DNA of 64,000 nt from Saccharicrinis sp963667815. Its GTDB lineage: Bacteria > Bacteroidota > Bacteroidia > Bacteroidales > Marinilabiliaceae. Below the pieces are notes generated by a model. The model was not told the DNA's origin. It worked only from the letters and a program-made list of their open reading frames with translations, and ran no database searches. The stretch lies in NCBI GenBank assembly GCA_963667815.1, contig OY764021.1, one strand, 5' to 3'. Positions 54,255 to 63,785 of this stretch are shown here, piece after piece. Position 1 is the first letter of the stretch; each line of letters opens with the position of its first letter. A program made the position numbers and the translations under genes.

Positions 54255-56993
54255 CTATTCTATTCGATAATTGTATAGGTAATTATTATCTCCTCCAACT
54301 ATTAGGTTAAATTGGCTACTTGTTGAACTTAAAAAACCAATACTAAATCTTGATTTTCCCTTTAATGGAAAGTTTTTGTAAAGGCTTCCGTCACTATTAA
54401 ACAGGTATATTTTCTGATTTTTTTCATCGTAAATACCTATTTTCTTGTTTGAAGAAGAAAAATAATATATATCCGCAATAAGAGAGATGTTACCTTCAAT
54501 TTCTTCTGAAAATATTTTTTTACCCTCGTTTGTATATAAATTCAGATGATCATGAGTAAGCACTAAAAGTTCATTTCCTGAATGGTTTGTAATATCACTG
54601 GATATAAAGTAATGTTCTTCATCAGAATTTCTTAATTTAATTTTTGAAGTAGCACCATTATCCAAATTAATAATTCTTGCATTACCCATTTCATCAGACG
54701 TAATTATTGAGTTGTTATTATATTCATAAAAAAGGCTATTTTTATTGCGAATAAAATCATTTTGGATCGTAACCCTGGTTTTGCCTTTTCTATTCAAAAT
54801 ATAATTCCTTTTTTCATCAGAAAATACAATATAGTCCTTATTATTAATTCTAAAATGTTGTATAGGGTTAATTATAGTGCCTTCTGATTGTGTGGCTTTC
54901 CAACCTCTTATTTGCTTACCAGTTTTATCGTATACATAGGTTTCTTTGTTTTTACAAGCAACAAAAATTCTATAATTTCTATTTTTATCATAATCAAATA
55001 AAGCCAATCCATTTGTAGCTTCATGACTAAAGTTTATTGGATATTTTTCTACATAATTTCCATTTCTATCTAATAAATAAATCCTGTCTTTTGTATTAAA
55101 TAAATACTGTAATTTATTATTTCTATAAAAATCAATTTGAAATACTTCGCTTAAAATGGGGTTATCAAGCTTTTTTTGCCATAAAATTTTACCATTATTT
55201 GCTATCAGGTATAAAATGTTGGATTTATCCTGAACTAATATTTCTTTTTCTTTTGTGTAATGGTTAACAACTAAACTTGGTTTAGAAAAAATGGTACTAT
55301 CCAAACCACTCTGCCATACAGTTCTTGGTTCATTCTCTCTAATAGGTAGATATTTAATACATGTATTACTATATAGCAGTTTATTTGCATTCGATAATTG
55401 AATACCTATTCCATAAAACTTAGAAAGTGCTTCCTCTTGTTCCTTATTAGGGTTAAGGATACTATTTGAGGATTTATTGGGTAACAATGATAATATTTTG
55501 GAAAGATCACAGTACACAAACAGATTCTCCTTATAAGAAAAATTTTCATTAAATTGTTGGTAATACTTACTGTGGTATAAAGTTTTTTTAAGCTCAAATG
55601 AATATATGATAGCCTTAAGTGAATTTATGCTATTGGCAAATACAAGGTAGTTATCGATAAAGGTGTAAAACTTAGATGGAGGATTTGGTACAAATTGATT
55701 AAAGATAAATGGTATACTTTCTAAACCTTTTGCATTGTAAATAGGAAATTCAGTTTCTATATCTAAATTATAATTATAAACAGGATTAATTGTGGTATTG
55801 GTAAATTTACTAAGTGTTTTGATGGTTTTTGACTTACTGATTGTTTCAATAATTAAATATTTTCCCTCATTTTGAATAGAAGTATTATTGGGTGTATAAA
55901 CTAATGCAAATTCATCTTCAATAAAATCAAAGAACAATTTTTTATATTCTTCAAACTTCAAAGAATTTGTATATGAGTCTAGTTTGTTATTAAAGGAAGA
56001 TAGATTGCCAGTTGATTCTAGATAGGCATCTAAATTGTTAGCTAAAATTTTACTATCATCAATATTATAATTTAAATAAAAAGTTGAATTGGCAGGAATG
56101 CATTTATTTATTTGTGAAGTTGAAGGATCCATTTCTTTAAAGAGAATATTTAATTTGTCATGATTATTTGATGGATAGATAAATCCATTTATACTTACCA
56201 TGTCACTATTCAAATTTATATCTAGTTCTCCCCAGTCTCCAAGCTTACTAATAAATGTAAGTGAATTATTTATATCTTGTTTGAAAAGGTTATTTAATAA
56301 GTCGCTTGAGTTTTGAAAATTGATAAATAAGTTGATATCACTATTATCTCCTGCAGTTTTAAAAAGTTGATTAAATGTATTTTCTTTTTCAAGAGAATAC
56401 TCTGTATCTAATTGTCTAAGAGATTTTTCAATAATTAATGAAGAGGGGCTGATTAATAATAAACCATTTTCAAAAGAAATATAAGCTTTGAATACTTTTG
56501 CATTATCTATTATTTTATAAATAGAGTTCGAATTATATTTTCTTTCTGTTACATTCCAAATTGTTGGTTTGTTATCAGTAAGTAAGGAGCTTAAAAGGTT
56601 TTTTTCAGCTTTATTATTGACCTCATAAATAAATAAAGGACTTATGGTATTTTTTCCTTCCTGATGAAGAGAAATTGTTAATGATTTGTTTTTAAGATTA
56701 TTAAAAGCTTTGTTGTTAAAGAAATCAGAGCTGTCTATTTTAGAAATAATATTGTAAAATGAATCAAACCATTTAAAGGTCTTTAAGTCATTACTGTAAT
56801 CATTTTTTTCTTTAAAAAACTCAATGATATTAGAAGGATTATCGATTCTAAATATAAAAGAAACATCAGTAGGGATTCCTTTTATTGCATTATTATTTTT
56901 ATAATTCTTGAAATCGTGTAAAAAAAAGTATGCGTATAATAATACACCTCCTAAAATAACACAAGCAGAAATAGTAATGATCCGTTTAAGCAT
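54255..56993 (-). CDS. Membrane-anchored protein with DUF3352-like region and PQQ/WD-like beta-propeller
   Basis: 912 residues. One N-terminal helix (~5-25) anchors it to the inner membrane. The region ~35-540 resembles DUF3352 proteins (opening GIPTDVSFIFRIDNP), and the C-terminal ~370 residues contain repeated strand units with WQKKLDNPILSEV, YVEKYPINFS, IRGWKATQSEG and a final SLYKNFPLKGK, reading as a beta-propeller of PQQ type. A -7 box precedes it. Neighbour porZ also encodes propellers. Function unknown; a scaffold in envelope biogenesis is possible. Confidence 0.65.
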   Translation of the reverse strand: MLKRIITISACVILGGVLLYAYFFLHDFKNYKNNNAIKGIPTDVSFIFRIDNPSNIIEFFKEKNDYSNDLKTFKWFDSFYNIISKIDSSDFFNNKAFNNLKNKSLTISLHQEGKNTISPLFIYEVNNKAEKNLLSSLLTDNKPTIWNVTERKYNSNSIYKIIDNAKVFKAYISFENGLLLISPSSLIIEKSLRQLDTEYSLEKENTFNQLFKTAGDNSDINLFINFQNSSDLLNNLFKQDINNSLTFISKLGDWGELDINLNSDMVSINGFIYPSNNHDKLNILFKEMDPSTSQINKCIPANSTFYLNYNIDDSKILANNLDAYLESTGNLSSFNNKLDSYTNSLKFEEYKKLFFDFIEDEFALVYTPNNTSIQNEGKYLIIETISKSKTIKTLSKFTNTTINPVYNYNLDIETEFPIYNAKGLESIPFIFNQFVPNPPSKFYTFIDNYLVFANSINSLKAIIYSFELKKTLYHSKYYQQFNENFSYKENLFVYCDLSKILSLLPNKSSNSILNPNKEQEEALSKFYGIGIQLSNANKLLYSNTCIKYLPIRENEPRTVWQSGLDSTIFSKPSLVVNHYTKEKEILVQDKSNILYLIANNGKILWQKKLDNPILSEVFQIDFYRNNKLQYLFNTKDRIYLLDRNGNYVEKYPINFSHEATNGLALFDYDKNRNYRIFVACKNKETYVYDKTGKQIRGWKATQSEGTIINPIQHFRINNKDYIVFSDEKRNYILNRKGKTRVTIQNDFIRNKNSLFYEYNNNSIITSDEMGNARIINLDNGATSKIKLRNSDEEHYFISSDITNHSGNELLVLTHDHLNLYTNEGKKIFSEEIEGNISLIADIYYFSSSNKKIGIYDEKNQKIYLFNSDGSLYKNFPLKGKSRFSIGFLSSTSSQFNLIVGGDNNYLYNYRIE

Positions 56994-57017
56994 GTAATTT
57001 TTAACTTTTGGTTCTCA

Positions 57018-57025
57018 CAAAAATA
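57018..57025 (-). promoter_or_regulatory. Candidate -7 box (TATTTTTG) for the propeller protein gene
   Basis: Minus-strand TATTTTTG matches TAnnTTTG, 25 bases before the ATG at 56993. Suggests this gene and the oxidoreductase form a transcript separate from porZ. Confidence 0.45.
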
Positions 57026-57058
57026 GTCCGCTTAAATGTAAAATAAAAATGTGTTATG

Positions 57059-59410
57059 TTATCTGACAATCATAATTTTAGTAGCAAGCGTTTTTTCTCC
57101 ATCTTCGTTTGTTGCAAAAACTAAGTAAATACCGCTAGAAACGTCTTTATTATTTAAATTGCGCCCATTCCAAACAACTTGTCCACCTGTAGATATTGAT
57201 TGATATACAAGTTTACCACTAATATCTGTTATTAGTGTTGTTGAATTTTCTATTAAACCTGTAATAGTAATTGCACCATTATAACCAGGTTTTACCGGAT
57301 TTGGGAATGCTAATACTGAGTTATATGTTTCTTTTCCTTCTATTGCTGTTCCTATGTATGAAACAATACCTTTATCTGTTCCAATAAAAACTTCACCACT
57401 TTCAGGATTAATACTTAGACTAGTAATATTATTTGAAATTATAGGACTGTTTTCGGTGGTAAAATGATGTATTGTTTCTGTTCCATCTTCAGAAATTAAA
57501 TACACTCCGTTTTGTGTTCCAAACCACTTTCTATTTGCCCCATCAACAACTATTGTTGTAATGTTCTCATTTTCTAGTAAATAATCTGCTAATCCGCTCC
57601 CATCATTTCTAGGAACAAGAATTCTTGAGGATTGAGGTTTTTCTTCATCAAAAATAGCCTGAGGCCTGTAATATACTATGGGTCCTTCATCTGTTCCAAT
57701 CCATATATAACCATTTTTATCTTCTACTAAGCATTGAAGTCTTGATGATACACTGTTTCCATCTTCATCCCATATACTTAGTGTAGAATTTCTGGAATCA
57801 TTAAAAGTTACTGAAGTTTGAGGACTTCTATAAATATCATCATCTGAATTATAAGGAGTACCATTAGTGTTCATTATAAATAAGCCAAAGGCCTGATCAG
57901 TTGTTGTTCCCCATATATCTCCCCAACTTGTATAAATCATTTTTCTAATCCAAAATTGATCACCTGGATTATCGTATGGTAAGTAATCATATTGTACCCA
58001 TTTTTCTTTATTGTCAGTTATCCCAACGGGTTTAACTACTATAGGATAAGTTACTTCTTGATTATTTGCATATAAGTTACCATCATTATCAAGAACCATT
58101 GAAGCAACAAGTTCCCAAATGTATACTTTTTGTAAGCCACTATTTTGACTGTTGTATTGATAAACAGCTTTATCATCTATAAGTTCTAAAATTCCATTAT
58201 TGTAACTTGCTAAATAAACATGAGATTCATTTTTAGGATCAATTAAAATATCAGTAATGTTGTTATAATTTTGAAATAAAGGGTCTGTAAATGGAGTGAT
58301 ATGTTTCCATTTATGCTCCCTTAAAATAGAAACCTCAGCAGGAATACGACGAGTTTGGTCGTAATCTCCCGCGGCAGACCATAAGGCATTTGCTGTAGCA
58401 ATTAATTTAAAGCTTCGGTTTGAATAGGGTCCATCTGGTAATATTTGTAAATCACTTGATTCACCCAGTTTTATTAGTCCATTGGTATTATCTCCAACCC
58501 ATTTTGTATCATCATCTATTAAAATACATGAACATGCTACGCTTAAGTTTTTATCTTCAATATTGTATGAGGATATTGTGTTTTTATGTATTAGATTGTT
58601 ATAATACAATTCAATTTTATTATTTAGAATGATGGCAAAGTTGTTTGTAAATGATTGAAGTTTAACAAAATTATTTGCTGTATTTATGTTATTCCATATG
58701 TTGTTTGAATAAGAAAATGTTTGGTATGAATTCGTATGTTTGGTTGTGACTATAATATCATCTATAGATATTACTCCATTGAATTCACTATGATCATTAG
58801 ATGTATATTCCCAAGTTTCATAATAGGCTAACGAACTACTATTAATATGTGCTTTTCTTAATCCCTCTTCTGTTGCTGCAAAAATTGAATCGGAAGTATG
58901 GGCAATTTGATTTATAATTAGTGGAGTTGCATCATCTCCTAAATAGTAAAAATCTGCTATCTCTAATTTATTATAGTCAACAACTAAAATTCCAAAGTCT
59001 GTAGCGCAATAAGCTAGATTATTAATAAAATCTACATGGTTTATTTTCTTGCTATTTGAGATCGATTTTATTTTTAAATCAGGTATATTTTTAATAGTAC
59101 CGTTTTCAAAAATATCAATATTACCATTTTCATAACCAATAAATAGTTTTGACGAATTGGGTATTTTTTTTATGGTTGAGATATCTACATCACTTAGTCC
59201 ATTTATCTTTGTATACTTTTGGATTATATAGTCATTTGTATCGTAAGTAAAAATACCAATATCACATGCTGCAAATATTATATGATCTATTTTTTCAACA
59301 CTATGAACATTTGAGAAACTCAAATATTCCTGCCAATCACCAATTGTAGCTTGAGTAAAAGTTTTACAAGGAAGTACAATAGCTAAACAAAAAAATAAAA
59401 TATATTTCAT
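57059..59410 (-). CDS. porZ: Type IX secretion system protein PorZ
   Basis: 783 residues: signal peptide (~1-20), PorZ-type start ATIGDWQEYLSFSNVHSVEK, two seven-bladed propellers made of repeats such as IFAACDIGIFTYD, LFIGYENGNIDIF, IWIGTDEGPIVYY and KWFGTQNGVYLIS, then a C-terminal T9SS sorting domain (LAFPNPVKPGYNGAITITG to TKIMIVR). In Porphyromonas gingivalis PorZ sits on the surface in the T9SS attachment complex and delivers anionic LPS to PorU. Its presence implies a working T9SS here, hence secretion and perhaps gliding. Confidence 0.87.
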   Translation of the reverse strand: MKYILFFCLAIVLPCKTFTQATIGDWQEYLSFSNVHSVEKIDHIIFAACDIGIFTYDTNDYIIQKYTKINGLSDVDISTIKKIPNSSKLFIGYENGNIDIFENGTIKNIPDLKIKSISNSKKINHVDFINNLAYCATDFGILVVDYNKLEIADFYYLGDDATPLIINQIAHTSDSIFAATEEGLRKAHINSSSLAYYETWEYTSNDHSEFNGVISIDDIIVTTKHTNSYQTFSYSNNIWNNINTANNFVKLQSFTNNFAIILNNKIELYYNNLIHKNTISSYNIEDKNLSVACSCILIDDDTKWVGDNTNGLIKLGESSDLQILPDGPYSNRSFKLIATANALWSAAGDYDQTRRIPAEVSILREHKWKHITPFTDPLFQNYNNITDILIDPKNESHVYLASYNNGILELIDDKAVYQYNSQNSGLQKVYIWELVASMVLDNDGNLYANNQEVTYPIVVKPVGITDNKEKWVQYDYLPYDNPGDQFWIRKMIYTSWGDIWGTTTDQAFGLFIMNTNGTPYNSDDDIYRSPQTSVTFNDSRNSTLSIWDEDGNSVSSRLQCLVEDKNGYIWIGTDEGPIVYYRPQAIFDEEKPQSSRILVPRNDGSGLADYLLENENITTIVVDGANRKWFGTQNGVYLISEDGTETIHHFTTENSPIISNNITSLSINPESGEVFIGTDKGIVSYIGTAIEGKETYNSVLAFPNPVKPGYNGAITITGLIENSTTLITDISGKLVYQSISTGGQVVWNGRNLNNKDVSSGIYLVFATNEDGEKTLATKIMIVR

Positions 59411-59447
59411 GTAAGAAGTGATTAATTGAGTTTTAAATGGATAAAAC

Positions 59448-60038
59448 CTAGTTATTTTCGGTATAGTTAGAGTTAAGAAATTCCACTAGTTTTTTAACAG
59501 CATTGCCACGATGACTAATTTTATTTTTTTCACTTAAAGGTAATTCAGCAAATGTTTGCGTATATCCATTAGGCATAAAAATGGGATCGTATCCAAAACC
59601 TTCACTGCCAGATTCAGATTCCGTTATTTTACCATCTACAATTCCTTCAAATTGAAATTCTTTTCCATTAATAATTAAAGAAATCACTGTTCTAAATCTT
59701 GCTTTTCTATTTTGAATTCCTTTTAGTTCTTGAAGTACTTGATTCATATTTTTTTTTGCATCTTTATCTTCTCCTGCATATCTGGCGCTGTAAACACCAG
59801 GAGCTCCATTTAATGCTTCTATTTCTAATCCTGTGTCATCTGAAAAACAATTAATTTTATATTTTGAGTATATATAAGTAGATTTTTGAGATGCATTTGA
59901 TTCTAAAGTATGACCTGTTTCCGGAATTTCTTCGTTGCAGTCGATATCAGCAAGACTCTTAAGAATAATAGAGTCACTTACTAGTTTTTGTAATTCAGTT
60001 AATTTGTTTAAGTTATTGGTAGCAAATACTAATTCCAT
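59448..60038 (-). CDS. rdgB: XTP/dITP diphosphatase RdgB (HAM1 family)
   Basis: 196 residues. Motifs ATNNLNKLTELQKL, CFSDDTGLEIEALNGAPGVYSARYAG in two blocks, GFGYDPIFMP and SHRGNAVKKL are all canonical. Removes dITP, XTP and related damaged purine nucleotides so they are not built into DNA. Its end is 37 bases before the porZ ATG, so the two may be co-transcribed. Confidence 0.96.
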   Translation of the reverse strand: MELVFATNNLNKLTELQKLVSDSIILKSLADIDCNEEIPETGHTLESNASQKSTYIYSKYKINCFSDDTGLEIEALNGAPGVYSARYAGEDKDAKKNMNQVLQELKGIQNRKARFRTVISLIINGKEFQFEGIVDGKITESESGSEGFGYDPIFMPNGYTQTFAELPLSEKNKISHRGNAVKKLVEFLNSNYTENN

Positions 60039-60094
60039 ATATGATATTGTTTAAAATAGAAACGATTTTTTTTTGGTAAAATTATTTATCATTT

Positions 60095-60125
60095 AAAAAA
60101 AAACAACGACCATGGGCCGTTGTTT
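60095..60125 (-). terminator. Terminator after the universal stress protein gene
   Basis: AAACAACG (60101-60108) pairs with CGTTGTTT (60118-60125), with a further CC/GG pair inside; on the minus strand a T run follows (60095-60103). Located 28 bases after the stress-protein stop. Confidence 0.75.
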
Positions 60126-60152
60126 AATATAGTATCGAAATAATCTATTTTA

Positions 60153-60986
60153 TCAACCAAAACCTCCGTATCCATACTTCATTAAGTCTGTACGCGGATT
60201 AATTACCAGAACTGGAACTTTTGAATCGTTGGCAATTATTTGTTGTTCATTGGCACCTAATACATAATCATGAAATGCAATGTCCCTTGTTGTCATGATA
60301 ATAATACCACTTGCTTCAATTTTTTTAGCGTAGTTAAGTGTTTCCTGAGAAAAAGAACCACCACCTTCAGAAAGACTAAGCTCGTAATCTATACCTTTTT
60401 CCATTAAAAAGTTTTTGCAGAATACTAAATTTGCCTTTGTTCTAGGTTCAACAGCCCCGTCTTTTGTTGAAGAACTAAATAAATAGATTTTTGTGTTTAA
60501 GAAATGGGATATAAATTCAGCCCAATGTAATTTTTCCTTGTTTTCAGTTCTAAAATCAACGGGAAAAACCATTTTTCTAACGAGCGTATTTGATGGGGAA
60601 TCCTGAACAACAAAATAAGGAATTTTTGAACCTACTATAACTTTTAATGCCCAGCTTCCTGTTAATTTTTGTAATCCTTTAATACCATGCGTTCCCATCA
60701 CAATAAGAATAGCCTCAAGTTCCTCTGCTACTTGATTTATTGTTTTGAAAATAGTTCCTTCTTTAACTAGGAAATTCGGTTTCACACCAAACTTTTCATG
60801 AATACTATTGGTTACAGCGGATAGTTTTTCTGTAAGATCACCTATTTCGCTTTCTTTTTTTACAATATTTAATAATGTAATTCCAATATCTTTACCTTTT
60901 GAAAGATCAATGGCGTGCTCTACTGCATACGTTGCCATATCAGTAAAATCGTAAGGTACGATTATTGTCCTTTCAGAATTTTCCAT
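60153..60986 (-). CDS. Universal stress protein, two UspA domains
   Basis: 277 residues, two tandem Usp domains (~6-145 and ~148-268). First domain has VPYDFTDMATYAVEHA and IVMGTHGIKGLQKLTGSWA, the ATP-binding GxxG region; the second keeps the fold (MVFPVDFRTENKEKL, IIIMTTRDIAFHDYVLGAN) with a changed nucleotide motif. Role in stress or stationary-phase survival is family knowledge. Monocistronic by its terminator. Confidence 0.92.
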   Translation of the reverse strand: MENSERTIIVPYDFTDMATYAVEHAIDLSKGKDIGITLLNIVKKESEIGDLTEKLSAVTNSIHEKFGVKPNFLVKEGTIFKTINQVAEELEAILIVMGTHGIKGLQKLTGSWALKVIVGSKIPYFVVQDSPSNTLVRKMVFPVDFRTENKEKLHWAEFISHFLNTKIYLFSSSTKDGAVEPRTKANLVFCKNFLMEKGIDYELSLSEGGGSFSQETLNYAKKIEASGIIIMTTRDIAFHDYVLGANEQQIIANDSKVPVLVINPRTDLMKYGYGGFG

Positions 60987-61079
60987 ATAAACTATTTAAA
61001 AAACTTAGGTTCATTTTGCGAAATAAATATACTACTTTTGAAATAAAATCAATAATTTAAATATAAAAAACAAAATCTG

Positions 61080-62891
61080 GTGATTGTAAACGTTAGAGAT
61101 GTGTACAGGTGTAAGTTTTGGTTATTTGTATTTTTATACCAGATTATAATTTATAGCAATAGCGTTTATGCTTCTTCTAATTTAAATTATGGTGAAAATT
61201 TATTGCAAAGGATCATTGTTTCTGGTGATACATTAAATGTAGATCTCACTGTTAACAATATTTTGATTGAAATTACTAATGACGATTATATTGTTTTTGA
61301 TTTCAATAATATTTCCGATTTTAAGGAAGAATATAGATTTTATTTAGAAGGGCTGGATAAACAGCCCCCAAATTGGACCTATAAAAATAGCTGTAGTTAC
61401 TTTAATCTAGATGCAGGCGATTATATTTTCAAAGTTCAAACCAGAAACAATAATCAATCAATTCGTATTCATGTAAAGAGTGGCATAAGTCGGTATCTAG
61501 TCTCGAGTGTAATACTTATTGTTTTTGTTTTAATATTTTTTGTTATTATAAAAATAGGAGTAGTTGATTTATTAAATAAAAAAGTTAATGATTGGCATCA
61601 AGATTCTATTGCACCACTTTTTAGTAAGTATTTAAAACCAAAAGTAGATACAAGTGAGGAGGAAAGTAGAAAGCTTACACATAAAGCTACAGTGAAATAT
61701 GAAAAAGCTACTGTTTTGTTTGCAGATATACAGGGTTTTACAAAGATTGTTGAGCATCTAAATCCAGAAACACTTATTGATGAATTAGATCGTTTTTTTG
61801 TATATTTTGATGAAGTTGCAGAAAAACATCAGATAGAAAAAATTAAAACAATTGGAGATGCTTATATGTGCGCAGGCGGTTTGCCCGAAAAGAATAGCAC
61901 CAATCCTGTTGAAGTGGTGTTGGCAGCACTTGAAATGCAGCGATATATGCAAAAATCTAAACATAGTTCAAGTGTAAGATCTGATGAATTTTGGCAGTTG
62001 CGAATAGGTATTCACACAGGTCCAGTAATATCAGGCGTAATAGGAAGAAAAAAACTTTCCTTTGATATTTGGGGAGATACTGTTAATATTGCAAGCCGAA
62101 TGGAATCTTCAGGTGTGGCAGGTAAAATAAATGTCTCCGGTATTACTTATCAACTGATTAAAGACTTTTTTACCTGTGAATACAGGGGTAAAATGCCTAT
62201 AAAATATAAGGGAGAAACGGATATGTACTTTGTGACAGGAATAGTTCCTCAACTATCCGTAGATGAGGAAGGGCTTATACCAAATGATGCTTTTAAAACT
62301 AAATTACAGTGGATTAGATATAATGATCTGGAAGAATTGGTACTGACTCAATTGCGCCAAGAATTATCCTCTTCATTAAAGTATCACAATGTAAAGCATA
62401 CAATAGATGTTTGTACTCAGGTAGAGGTTATTGGAAGGGCAGAGGGATTAAATAGTAAAGAATTACTTCTTGTAAAAACTGCTGCATTATTTCATGATAC
62501 AGGGTATATGGTAAATCCTGTAAAACATGAGGTGCAAAGTGCTAGAATTGCACGTGAAATATTACCAAAATTTAACTACAGTAGTAGTGAGATTGAAGCA
62601 ATAAACCAATTAATAATGGCAACAGAAATGAATGTTGAACCGAAATTATTAATGGAAAAAATTATAAAAGATGCAGACTTAGATTATTTAGGTAGGGCTG
62701 ATTTTATTCCCTTATCAGAAAAATTATGGGAAGAGGTGTGTTACTTTAATGGAAAAATGACACAGAGGGAATGGAATAAAAAGCAATATGATTTTATTTC
62801 AAAACATGTATATTATACAAATACAGCCAAAAACTTAAGGCAAGTTAATAAGGAAATTCAGTTGAAGAAAATCAAAGAATTTTTAGTCTGA
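61080..62891 (+). CDS. Membrane adenylate cyclase with C-terminal HD domain
   Basis: 603 residues, GTG start. Signal segment (~13-32), Y_Y_Y-like periplasmic beta domain (~60-132), TM (~139-160), class III cyclase (~205-385) and HD domain (~425-590). Cyclase metal Asp 216 (FADIQGF) and Asp 260 (TIGDAYM) are present; Lys 256 and Asp 329 specify ATP over GTP; Asn 336 and Arg 340 (VNIASR) complete the site. The HD part has HTIDV (His 440), FHDTGY (His 472, Asp 473) and KDADLD, so it may hydrolyse a phosphodiester. A possible -7 box TACTTTTG is at 61033-61040. Confidence 0.9.
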   Translation: MIVNVRDVYRCKFWLFVFLYQIIIYSNSVYASSNLNYGENLLQRIIVSGDTLNVDLTVNNILIEITNDDYIVFDFNNISDFKEEYRFYLEGLDKQPPNWTYKNSCSYFNLDAGDYIFKVQTRNNNQSIRIHVKSGISRYLVSSVILIVFVLIFFVIIKIGVVDLLNKKVNDWHQDSIAPLFSKYLKPKVDTSEEESRKLTHKATVKYEKATVLFADIQGFTKIVEHLNPETLIDELDRFFVYFDEVAEKHQIEKIKTIGDAYMCAGGLPEKNSTNPVEVVLAALEMQRYMQKSKHSSSVRSDEFWQLRIGIHTGPVISGVIGRKKLSFDIWGDTVNIASRMESSGVAGKINVSGITYQLIKDFFTCEYRGKMPIKYKGETDMYFVTGIVPQLSVDEEGLIPNDAFKTKLQWIRYNDLEELVLTQLRQELSSSLKYHNVKHTIDVCTQVEVIGRAEGLNSKELLLVKTAALFHDTGYMVNPVKHEVQSARIAREILPKFNYSSSEIEAINQLIMATEMNVEPKLLMEKIIKDADLDYLGRADFIPLSEKLWEEVCYFNGKMTQREWNKKQYDFISKHVYYTNTAKNLRQVNKEIQLKKIKEFLV

Positions 62892-63004
62892 TAATTTCAA
62901 ACTTTGCTTTTATAAATGAATTCCCCTAAATTAGATTTGTTTATTTTTTTGTTTTCTTTGAAACCTCAATTAATAATAATCGTAATAGATAAATAATTTA
63001 AAAG

Positions 63005-63385
63005 ATGGCTAAATCATACGAACCGGAAAATAAGTTACCTAACATGATTGGTTCAGGAACAAAAATCTCTGGAAACATTGAAACTAATGGAGATATCAGA
63101 ATCGATGGTGAAATTGAAGGTAACATACATTCAAAAGGAAAAGTCGTTATTGGACCAAACGGTAGAGTTAAAGGAGAAATTTATTGTGCGAACTCTGAAG
63201 TATCTGGTGGTATTGAAGGTAAGATTTTAGTAAGTGAACTTTTATCGCTTAAAGCTACCTCAAAATTAATTGGAGATATAATAACGGCTAAATTAACAAT
63301 TGAACCAGGAGCTATATTTACCGGGAAATGTGAGATGGGAGGAAAAGCTGAAAATTCCCAACCAACATCAAGTCCAAAAAAGTAA
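63005..63385 (+). CDS. Bactofilin (polymer-forming cytoskeletal protein)
   Basis: 126 residues: a central right-handed beta-helix of short Gly-rich turns (SGNIETNGDIRIDGEIEGNI, KGKVVIGPNGRVKGEI, SEVSGGIEGKI, GDIITAKLTIEPGAIFTGKC) flanked by disordered termini. Bactofilins polymerise without nucleotides and organise cell-wall synthesis or cell shape. Four bases before the next gene; the bactofilin/atpB neighbourhood recurs in Bacteroidota. Confidence 0.94.
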   Translation: MAKSYEPENKLPNMIGSGTKISGNIETNGDIRIDGEIEGNIHSKGKVVIGPNGRVKGEIYCANSEVSGGIEGKILVSELLSLKATSKLIGDIITAKLTIEPGAIFTGKCEMGGKAENSQPTSSPKK

Positions 63386-63388
63386 TAA

Positions 63389-63769
63389 GTGATTAATAAA
63401 AAACTATTTATTGAAATAAGAAAGTTTGTAACTTTTGCACTTATAGTATATTTGTTTAATTTTCTATTGGCTAAATATTTTCACGAAAATTTATTTGCTG
63501 AAGTAAATATTATTCAAATTTTTTGTGTACTTCTGTTCGGTGGAATTATTTTTATTTCTAAGTACCTGGTAGAATTAATCCCTGATTATGTAGTTTTTAT
63601 AATCATGGGATTTATTGGAATAAAAATGATTGTGGCAGCATTATTTATTCTTCTTTTAGTTGATTATTCAGATGACCATGAGCATCACGTAATAATCGTT
63701 TTTATGACTAACTATTTTATGCATTTGATTTACTCTACAAAGAAAATAGTTGGTTATATTCAAAAATGA
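63389..63769 (+). CDS. Small four-helix membrane protein next to atpB (AtpI-like)
   Basis: 126 residues, GTG start 3 bases after the bactofilin stop. Four hydrophobic helices (~11-28, 40-57, 65-92, 100-118) with an acidic/His loop DYSDDHEHH between the last two. Position just before atpB suggests an AtpI-like assembly factor for the c-ring, but sequence similarity to AtpI is not clear by eye. Confidence 0.65.
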   Translation: MINKKLFIEIRKFVTFALIVYLFNFLLAKYFHENLFAEVNIIQIFCVLLFGGIIFISKYLVELIPDYVVFIIMGFIGIKMIVAALFILLLVDYSDDHEHHVIIVFMTNYFMHLIYSTKKIVGYIQK

Positions 63770-63785
63770 AGTTGATTTTACATTT

